Assembly (NCBI GenBank): GCA_037139575.1
Contig: JBAXGD010000025.1
Location: 1-5,725 of the forward strand
Origin: CAIYEO01 sp037139575
GTDB taxonomy: Bacteria; Patescibacteriota; Saccharimonadia; Saccharimonadales; UBA4665
DNA: 5,725 nucleotides
Reading direction: 5' to 3'
The notes beneath the pieces are model-generated. The model was not told the origin of the DNA. It searched no databases and worked only from the letters and a program-made list of their open reading frames with translations. The position numbers and the translations under genes are program-made. Below, in pieces: positions 1 to 5,229 of the stretch. The stretch's first letter is position 1. Each line of letters begins with the position of its first letter.

Positions 1-1694
1 ACGGAACTATGCAGGATGCAAAACTTAGACTCCAATCTATTATTGCGAGTTATAAACAGTTCAATACAACCTATCTAAACAGTTTAGATCAGGGAAAAAT
101 ATCTACTTCTGAAGCCGATATTATAAAGTTTAGACAAAGAGCAATTTCTAAAAAAAGTCTTATTTTTAACATAGAAGAGGTTGCTACATTATTTCATTTG
201 CCACACACTAGTGTCGAAACGCCTTATATTTTATGGGCTTTATCTCAAACCGCCGAACCACCCGCCAGCTTACCGATAGTCAGCAATACTCATAACCCAG
301 CAATCAGTCCAATAGCTACCACAAACTTTAGGGGCCACAATACTATGTTTGGCCTGCCAAGATTTGATAGAAGCCGACATATGTATATTATTGGTCAAAC
401 AGGTGTTGGTAAATCTGGACTACTGGAGCTAATGACAATATCTGATATCTATAGCCCATATGGATTTGCCCTTATTGATCCGCACGGAGACTATGCCCAA
501 GATACTTTGGCGAGAATTCCCAAAGAGAGAATAAAAGATGTGGTCTATTTCAATCCTGCTGATATGGAATTCCCAATTGCTTTTAATCCCATGGAAGTTC
601 AGGACAGGAAACTCAAGACTCATACTTGCTCTGAGCTCATTGGAGTCTTAACTAGAATGTTTGATTCCTGGGGTCCTAGACTTGAGTACATACTCCGCTA
701 CAGCATTTTGGCGCTTCTAGACTACCCTGACTCAACTATGCTAGATATAACTCGTATTTTAACTGATTCGCAGTTTAGGGCTAAGGTTATCAAGCATATT
801 GAAGATCCGGTTGTTAAGAACTTTTGGACAGTTGAATTTAGTAGCTGGAATAGTAAATTTGCTTCTGAGGCCGTAGCTCCAGTACTTAATAAGGTAGGAG
901 CTTTTACTGCTAACCCGCTAGTTAGAAATATTATTGGGCAGAAAAAAAGCTCATTCAATATTCGCCAAATCATGGACGAGAACAAGATACTAATCGTAAA
1001 TCTCTCTAGAGGACTTGTTGGCGAAGATAACGCTGCACTTTTAGGATCTTTGCTCGTAACTAAGATTCAGCTTGCCGCTATGAGTAGGGCAGATGTGCCA
1101 GCTAGTCAGAGAACTCCATTCTATCTATATGTCGATGAGTTTCAGAATTTTGCTACTGATTCATTCGCGACAATACTAAGCGAAGCTAGAAAATATGGAC
1201 TTAATCTCACTGTCGCTAATCAGTATATTGCTCAAATGCTACCCCAAGTCAAAGATGCGATATTTGGAAATGTTGGTTCAATCGTAGCCTTTAGAACCAG
1301 TGCTGATGATGCTCGAACTATGCAGAAATACTTTGAGCCCAAATTCACTGAGTATGATCTGGTGCATATGCATAACAGGCACTTCGTTATAAATATGACA
1401 ATAGAAGGAGAAAAAGTCCCAGCCTTCTCTGCAATTACATTGAATCTGCCGAATATTGAAACTAATTTCACTACTGAAATAATTGAACATAGTAGAATGA
1501 TGTATTCAAAAACTAGCCAAGAAATATCTAGTTCTATTAATGAATATTATCTAGTGGATAATAATCAAGAAAAAACCACTCTCAGTAATTCGGTAATTTC
1601 TGGAATAACCAAAAAAAGGATAAGGGTTAGGAAAAAGAAAAATCCAAATATTGAGTCAGAAATTAAGGATAATCAGACAATTAACTTTCATTAA
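1..1694 (+). CDS. VirD4/TraD-like type IV secretion coupling ATPase, 5'-partial
   Basis: This is the C-terminal part of a P-loop ATPase of the VirD4/TraD/TrwB (HerA/FtsK) superfamily, which pumps DNA or hands substrates to a type IV secretion channel at the membrane. Counting from the ATG at position 9, Walker A is GQTGVGKS at residues 129-136. An IDPHGD block at 156-161 follows, as in this family. Walker B is FYLYVDEF at 371-378 (Asp376, Glu377), then SEARKYGLNL at 391-400 and the glutamine-bearing ANQ motif at 403-405. The frame has no stop between the window start and that ATG (codon phase begins at base 3). The blocks at about 51-90 (FNIEEVATLFH, EPPASLPI) normally lie well inside longer CPR proteins, so the real start is probably upstream. 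The last 60 or so residues are a low-complexity tail with a basic cluster, KKRIRVRKKK (535-544). The ATPase call is certain; the transported substrate is unknown. It could serve DNA uptake, conjugation or another pilus-type machine. Confidence 0.88.
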   Translation, partial: GTMQDAKLRLQSIIASYKQFNTTYLNSLDQGKISTSEADIIKFRQRAISKKSLIFNIEEVATLFHLPHTSVETPYILWALSQTAEPPASLPIVSNTHNPAISPIATTNFRGHNTMFGLPRFDRSRHMYIIGQTGVGKSGLLELMTISDIYSPYGFALIDPHGDYAQDTLARIPKERIKDVVYFNPADMEFPIAFNPMEVQDRKLKTHTCSELIGVLTRMFDSWGPRLEYILRYSILALLDYPDSTMLDITRILTDSQFRAKVIKHIEDPVVKNFWTVEFSSWNSKFASEAVAPVLNKVGAFTANPLVRNIIGQKKSSFNIRQIMDENKILIVNLSRGLVGEDNAALLGSLLVTKIQLAAMSRADVPASQRTPFYLYVDEFQNFATDSFATILSEARKYGLNLTVANQYIAQMLPQVKDAIFGNVGSIVAFRTSADDARTMQKYFEPKFTEYDLVHMHNRHFVINMTIEGEKVPAFSAITLNLPNIETNFTTEIIEHSRMMYSKTSQEISSSINEYYLVDNNQEKTTLSNSVISGITKKRIRVRKKKNPNIESEIKDNQTINFH

Positions 1695-1711
1695 AAATAT
1701 GTTCTAATTTA

Positions 1712-1740
1712 TTTACTTTGCTAAGCATAAGGTATAAAGT
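1712..1740 (+). promoter_or_regulatory. possible sigma70-type promoter for tatA-tatC
   Basis: The spacer after the ATPase gene has a TTTACT box at 1712-1717. This is followed either 17 nt later by TAAAGT (1735-1740) or 15 nt later by the better TATAAA (1733-1738). Transcription would start near 1745-1747, leaving a leader of about 26 nt that contains the tatA Shine-Dalgarno. The same 9-mer TTATTTACT occurs in the promoter-like region before the secreted-protein gene at 2930-2938. A small odd palindrome, TGCTAAGCA (1719-1727), sits between the two boxes. This is based on consensus matching only, and AT-rich DNA gives chance matches. Read-through from the ATPase gene is also possible because no terminator is seen in the spacer. 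Confidence 0.35.
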
Positions 1741-1760
1741 ATATATGTAACACTTTAAGT

Positions 1761-1766
1761 GAGGGG
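1761..1766 (+). promoter_or_regulatory. Shine-Dalgarno site of tatA
   Basis: GAGGGG lies 6 nt upstream of the ATG at 1773. It is the strongest ribosome binding site in the window and fixes the start of this short gene. Confidence 0.75.
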
Positions 1767-1772
1767 AAATAT

Positions 1773-1940
1773 ATGACAGGAAAAATTGAAGGAATTATTG
1801 TACTTATACTTATAGTATTGTTGTTGTTTGGATCAAAGCGAATTCCAGAACTAGCTAGAAGCATTGGTTCTTCAGTGCGAGAAGTTAAGAATGGATTTAG
1901 CGGAACTGAAAGTACTTCTACCGAAAAAAAAGAAGATTAA
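1773..1940 (+). CDS. tatA: Sec-independent translocase subunit TatA, very short
   Basis: This 55-residue protein has the full TatA plan. A short N-terminus (MTGKIE) leads into one membrane helix (residues 7-19, GIIVLILIVLLLF). The hallmark Phe-Gly hinge is at 19-20, followed by the amphipathic helix SKRIPELARSIGSSVREVKN (21-40) with the usual Pro25-Glu26-Leu27, and then a charged tail ending EKKED. TatA oligomerises around TatC and forms the passage for folded twin-arginine substrates. At 55 residues it is shorter than E. coli TatA (89) and TatE (67). Glu6, at the start of the helix, is about one position from the polar residue that TatA/TatB/Tha4 proteins usually carry there. The start is set by GAGGGG six bases upstream. 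tatC follows after 21 nt on the same strand. TatA and TatB cannot be fully separated by sequence this short, but the tail and the RxxG pattern suit TatA. Confidence 0.9.
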   Translation: MTGKIEGIIVLILIVLLLFGSKRIPELARSIGSSVREVKNGFSGTESTSTEKKED

Positions 1941-1949
1941 TAAAAATAT

Positions 1950-1954
1950 AAGGG
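1950..1954 (+). promoter_or_regulatory. Shine-Dalgarno site that decides the tatC start
   Basis: AAGGG ends at 1954. The TTG codon at 1956 is only one base away, too close for use. The in-frame GTG at 1962 is 7 nt away, the normal spacing, so GTG is preferred. Confidence 0.6.
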
Positions 1955-1961
1955 TTTGGGT

Positions 1962-2879
1962 GTGACTTCGTCTGAAACTTTTCATGACCATGTAAAAGAG
2001 CTACGAAATAGACTATTTATTGTCTTTCTTTCTGTGGCTCTTTTTTCTATTTTAGGCTATGTTTTAAGAAATAATCTATTAAATTTTATGCATCAGCCCT
2101 TAAATTCACCTCTTTATTACAACACCCCTGCAGGAGCATTTAATCTTAGTTTTAAGATATCTGCGGTATTTGGTGTATTCATATCGATTCCTGTAATTCT
2201 TTATAATATTATAAGGTTTGTTCAGCCAGCCCTTTTCAACACTATTAAGCCAAAGACTATATTAATTATATTAAGTGCATCATGCACCTTAGCAGTTATG
2301 GGTGCTGCATTTGGCTTTTATATCCTTTTGCCACTATCGCTACATTTTTTTGGTGGATATTCTACCAAAAATATATCGCCATTGTTGTCCGCTAATGAAT
2401 ACTACAATTATGTGTTGAATATGATAATTGCTTTTGCGATACTTTTTCAAATTCCGCTAATAATTGATTTTATTAATAGAATAAAACCTTTTAAGACAAA
2501 ACAATTACTAAAATATCAAAAGCATGTAATTGTTGCATCTATTATTATTGCTATCATATTGCCATTTACTTTTGATCCATTAACTCAGTTTGTGGTTGCT
2601 GTGCCAATTGTAGCTCTATACTATTTTTCAATTGCATTCGTTATGTTTAGTAACAGATTGACTTCTACTCAAAGAGCTAGAATCAGATACTCCAGTATCC
2701 CGCCAATGGCAAACAGATCAGATAGATATATTCCAGTTTTTAAGAGCGATGAATTGAACATAAAAACTCATTCGGTCACGAATATCAACAAGCAACCCAC
2801 TAAAGTTAGGACTATGAATAAGTCTAGAAAAAATAGTTCATTTATAGACGGCTTCAGACCAGTTGTTCGTGGAATTTAG
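1962..2879 (+). CDS. tatC: Sec-independent translocase receptor TatC, divergent, with long basic tail
   Basis: TatC is the multispanning receptor that binds twin-arginine signal peptides and recruits TatA. With the GTG start it has 305 residues; a TTG two codons upstream (1956) is possible but poorly spaced from the Shine-Dalgarno. The cytoplasmic N-terminus has the family motif HVKELRNRL (Glu13). Six hydrophobic stretches fit the TatC fold: about 19-35, 64-86, 99-127, 149-171, 189-204 and 209-229. SIPVILYNIIRFVQPAL around 76-91 matches the region E. coli has as SAPVILYQVWAFIAPAL. Two things are odd. The loop after PAL (89-99) has no acidic residue, where most TatC proteins have a conserved Glu (E. 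coli Glu103). The TM4 motif reads FQIP (Gln163), where E. coli has FEVP (Glu170). After TM6 there is a roughly 75-residue tail rich in Arg and Lys (about 16 basic, 4 acidic), longer than the short E. coli tail. The gene follows tatA by 21 nt and is probably co-transcribed with it. Confidence 0.92.
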   Translation: MTSSETFHDHVKELRNRLFIVFLSVALFSILGYVLRNNLLNFMHQPLNSPLYYNTPAGAFNLSFKISAVFGVFISIPVILYNIIRFVQPALFNTIKPKTILIILSASCTLAVMGAAFGFYILLPLSLHFFGGYSTKNISPLLSANEYYNYVLNMIIAFAILFQIPLIIDFINRIKPFKTKQLLKYQKHVIVASIIIAIILPFTFDPLTQFVVAVPIVALYYFSIAFVMFSNRLTSTQRARIRYSSIPPMANRSDRYIPVFKSDELNIKTHSVTNINKQPTKVRTMNKSRKNSSFIDGFRPVVRGI

Positions 2880-2932
2880 ACAAACAAATCCCTAATATCC
2901 AAATACCAAACTGATTATGCTTCATTGCATTA

Positions 2933-2961
2933 TTTACTACAGCATTACTTTATTGTAGAAT
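2933..2961 (+). promoter_or_regulatory. sigma70-like promoter giving a near-leaderless transcript
   Basis: TTTACT (2933-2938), a 17-nt spacer and TAGAAT (2956-2961) make a good promoter match. Transcription would be expected about 7 nt downstream, near 2968, while the ATG of the secreted-protein gene is at 2972. The leader would thus be only about 4 nt, and no Shine-Dalgarno is visible before this ATG. A short inverted repeat, CTACA (2937-2941) and TGTAG (2954-2958), overlaps the inner ends of both boxes and could be an operator or chance. The start site was not measured. Confidence 0.5.
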
Positions 2962-2971
2962 ACTAAGCCTA

Positions 2972-3385
2972 ATGGTAAGTTTAGCTCCAAAATATTTTGG
3001 GTGGGCTGAATGCATTAAAGTTATATTGATTTTTTTAATAACTTTTTTATTTGTGTTGAATTTGCATACTTTGAAATCTTTTGCAGCAACAACCGAAATA
3101 ATCGCTATTGTATCACCTGTAAGAGAAATTGTTGTTGATTCAAATAATAATTTAGTAGAAGTTTATAGCAATACAGGTTTAGATGTCTTTCCAGTAGTTC
3201 ATAGCGGCACTATTAATGGTAAAATAATTCCCATGAATCAGGCGACATTAAAAGACTACAAGAAGGTTCTGAAGAATATGAACTTCTCTAAATATGGTTT
3301 GGTTTATAAGAAACAAGATAAGAAACAGAAATTTTCATTCCCTATTCTAATTACTATTGATACATTAACCAATACCCGTCATTAG
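2972..3385 (+). CDS. small secreted protein of unknown function with Sec signal peptide
   Basis: I do not recognise this 137-residue protein. Its N-terminus is a signal peptide: Lys7 and Lys16 flank the n-region, the hydrophobic core runs 17-30 (VILIFLITFLFVLN), and signal peptidase I could cut after Ser36-Phe37-Ala38, leaving a mature chain of about 99 residues. There is no twin-arginine pair, so it is not an obvious Tat substrate, and no lipobox cysteine. The mature part begins with a likely beta-strand segment (IIAIVSPVREIVVDSNNN, then LVEVYSNTGLDVFPVV). It continues with a Lys-rich probable helix (LKDYKKVLKNMNFSKYG) and ends hydrophobic then polar. It contains no enzyme motif I can see and has no cysteine after the signal. 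It would act outside the membrane, perhaps on the cell surface. The gene appears to have its own promoter and converges on the minus-strand block, overlapping it by 21 nt. The ATG at 2972 is chosen because it supplies the n-region and lies just after the promoter. Confidence 0.75.
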   Translation: MVSLAPKYFGWAECIKVILIFLITFLFVLNLHTLKSFAATTEIIAIVSPVREIVVDSNNNLVEVYSNTGLDVFPVVHSGTINGKIIPMNQATLKDYKKVLKNMNFSKYGLVYKKQDKKQKFSFPILITIDTLTNTRH

Positions 3386-5227
3386 CATTGGTCCATTAAG
3401 AGCCTGAATCAAATATATAGAATAAACTAGATTATTTGCCACAAGTGTTGGTTCATTTACTGGCGGTGGGCTGGAATATACATTTGCAAGACCTGCTCCG
3501 GCAAAATAGCCATCCCAGTATATTGTAAAGCTAGCATATGCTTGAATGCTACCTGCAGGAATGTTAATGAAGACTATCGAATCATACGTCGTGGTTGTAT
3601 TGAGCTGAGGGTTTACTATTAAATTGTAAAACAACCAAGACGGACCAGAAGTCGAGGCGCTAACAGTATTAGAATAGTCCACTCTAGAACCGCCATTTGC
3701 GTAAAGTCCAACAACGACACTGACTGCCATTCCACTATATCCAGAAGTAATGGAAGCATAGAAAGCTATTTGGGCTGATCTTCCAGGAGCAGACATTATA
3801 CCTGAAATTCTGTATATTGCTTTATTTATTACTGGGTTACCTGAGTTATTGTTTGGCGGAGAGTAAACCGTATAAGCTGATCCTGCAATTGTGTAGCCAA
3901 ATGTTGGGTCAATAGTTATTGGATAAGTTGCGGAGTCAAGAAAACTTTGAGGAACTGTAATATTCAAATCACTCACTCCATCCCAATTCGGATCAAAAGC
4001 ACACCATACTTTCTTTCCTTTTGAGTCTACAGCCCAGGGCCTATAAATGTGGAAGGCTTTATTTGATTGATTTCTAACTGGTTCAGTTCTATATGCGGCG
4101 TAGGATCCAACCACGTTATCTGGAATTCTATCATTTATTGATCCTGGAATCCCGTTTTGATAATAGAATGCCAATCCTTTTGATTGAACAGATAGCGGAA
4201 CGATATTTGTTGAGGGCTTATTATTTAAAACAATTTCAAACTCAAATCCATCATTTTCTTTTTTTGATGAAAGAGGTGGGAATTGAGATCTGTCAGCATT
4301 CTTTATCCAAGAATTGCTCGACAGACAATCGTTTAAGGTTTTGATGAGGTTATTTTCATCTCCATTGAAAGTGTCACTTTTCAGCGGTATTCCAATTAAA
4401 GTACTGTATCTTTTAATAATTTGATCAACCAAGTCATCTGGTAAATTGCTATTTGCGGCGGATAGGCCATAAGCATACTGGTCATTCGGAGTATTGTCGA
4501 TGCCAGATTTATAGTATTTATAAACATCGTTATATTGACTGCTTATATTAATGTAGACCATATAAGCCGTTTCAAATGTTCCACCCGAAAAGAACTTAAC
4601 CTTCTTACCATTATCATCAAAATATAGCTTACCACCCTTTTGATCTACTATATTTACGTATTTTGAGACAATATCTTTTGTAGCTTTAATAAAGGTTGGT
4701 TCAATTTTCGATACATCGTCTCGATCATGGCTGAAATGTATTTCAACAAACTTAAGACCAGCATCCATATACAAGGGATTCCAGTTCATTTCACCCGAAA
4801 AACGACACTCAGGTATATCTATTGAGGTAATGTAGTCGGATGTATTATATGATCCATAATAGAGCATGCTTGGACAGTTTACGTTATAGCTTAATATGGT
4901 CTGATTACTCCAGAAATAGTTTTTATCTATTTCAAACTGAGAAGAAATTGTTACAGGATCAAGATCTTTTTGCTTTATATATCTAATGGTTTTTTTATCA
5001 AAAGATGAGTCTTTGGATATGGGATAAAAATTAGAAGTACCATTTCCGAATATATAGCTCACTTTATTTCCAGTTGCACTATATGTGCCACCAGAATCTT
5101 TTAGGCCGATACTGAGATTTGCCGCGTTACCCCATTTTTTTATCTTAACTCTAGGGTAGAAGCTGGTTTGCATTTCATCACCAACCACTGTTTCCCAATT
5201 ATCATTATTATAGCTTCTATATTTCAT
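3365..5227 (-). CDS. large beta-rich phage-virion or tail-fibre-like protein
   Basis: This 620-residue protein has no signal peptide, membrane helix or catalytic motif that I can see. It reads as a chain of beta-rich modules. The N-terminal piece, about 20-62, has FYPRVKIKKWGNAANLSIGL. A middle region of about 90-310 is rich in Tyr, Asn, Asp and Ser. A conserved-looking block at 328-443 includes FEFEIVLNNKP, VVGSYAAYR (372-380), KAFHIYRPWAVDSKGKKVW (390-408), the NITVPQSFLDSATYPITIDP stretch (422-441) and FGYT. A C-terminal beta-sandwich-like domain runs from about 445 to 605. From memory, blocks of the GSYAVYH, KAFHIYRP, PQEFLDNATYPV and VDPTFGYT type recur in phage and metagenomic viral structural proteins; this is recall, not a search. 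The start ATG lies 2 nt after the upstream stop (TAG-CA-ATG) with no clear Shine-Dalgarno, suggesting coupled translation. An alternative is Met19 (5173), preceded by GGTGAT. It may be a receptor-binding fibre, or a cell-surface protein of the host. The exact function is unknown. Confidence 0.75.
   Translation of the reverse strand: MKYRSYNNDNWETVVGDEMQTSFYPRVKIKKWGNAANLSIGLKDSGGTYSATGNKVSYIFGNGTSNFYPISKDSSFDKKTIRYIKQKDLDPVTISSQFEIDKNYFWSNQTILSYNVNCPSMLYYGSYNTSDYITSIDIPECRFSGEMNWNPLYMDAGLKFVEIHFSHDRDDVSKIEPTFIKATKDIVSKYVNIVDQKGGKLYFDDNGKKVKFFSGGTFETAYMVYINISSQYNDVYKYYKSGIDNTPNDQYAYGLSAANSNLPDDLVDQIIKRYSTLIGIPLKSDTFNGDENNLIKTLNDCLSSNSWIKNADRSQFPPLSSKKENDGFEFEIVLNNKPSTNIVPLSVQSKGLAFYYQNGIPGSINDRIPDNVVGSYAAYRTEPVRNQSNKAFHIYRPWAVDSKGKKVWCAFDPNWDGVSDLNITVPQSFLDSATYPITIDPTFGYTIAGSAYTVYSPPNNNSGNPVINKAIYRISGIMSAPGRSAQIAFYASITSGYSGMAVSVVVGLYANGGSRVDYSNTVSASTSGPSWLFYNLIVNPQLNTTTTYDSIVFINIPAGSIQAYASFTIYWDGYFAGAGLANVYSSPPPVNEPTLVANNLVYSIYLIQALNGPMLMTGIG
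3368..3392. repeat. short inverted repeat across the convergent stop codons
   Basis: ACCAAT (3368-3373) and ATTGGT (3387-3392) form a perfect 6-bp stem around a 13-nt loop. The element sits exactly where the two convergent genes end: one stop codon just outside the left arm (3365-3367), the other in the loop (3383-3385). No T-run follows on either strand, so it is not a convincing intrinsic terminator. It is the only hairpin-like element at this junction. Confidence 0.3.
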
Positions 5228-5229
5228 TG

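Noticed and set aside
429..985. Minus-strand open frames within the ATPase gene
   Set aside because: They lie opposite well-supported Walker A and downstream coding sequence and show no start signals or recognisable features.
1232..1490. Two overlapping minus-strand frames opposite the end of the ATPase gene
   Set aside because: They overlap each other in different frames and lie opposite conserved motif sequence, so at least one, probably both, are shadows.
1719..1727. Palindrome TGCTAAGCA in the tatA promoter spacer as a regulator binding site
   Set aside because: Only four base pairs per arm; palindromes this short are common by chance and nothing ties it to a regulator.
2914..2933. Possible terminator hairpin after tatC (ATTATGC and GCATTAT arms)
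   Set aside because: The stem has a mismatch, is AT-rich and weak, and is followed by TTTACT rather than a T-run, so it does not look like an intrinsic terminator.
4093..4344. Plus-strand 83-codon open frame inside the 620-residue minus-strand gene
   Set aside because: It is antisense to a long coding frame, has no Shine-Dalgarno, and its Arg/Leu/Ile-rich translation reads as a shadow of the other strand.
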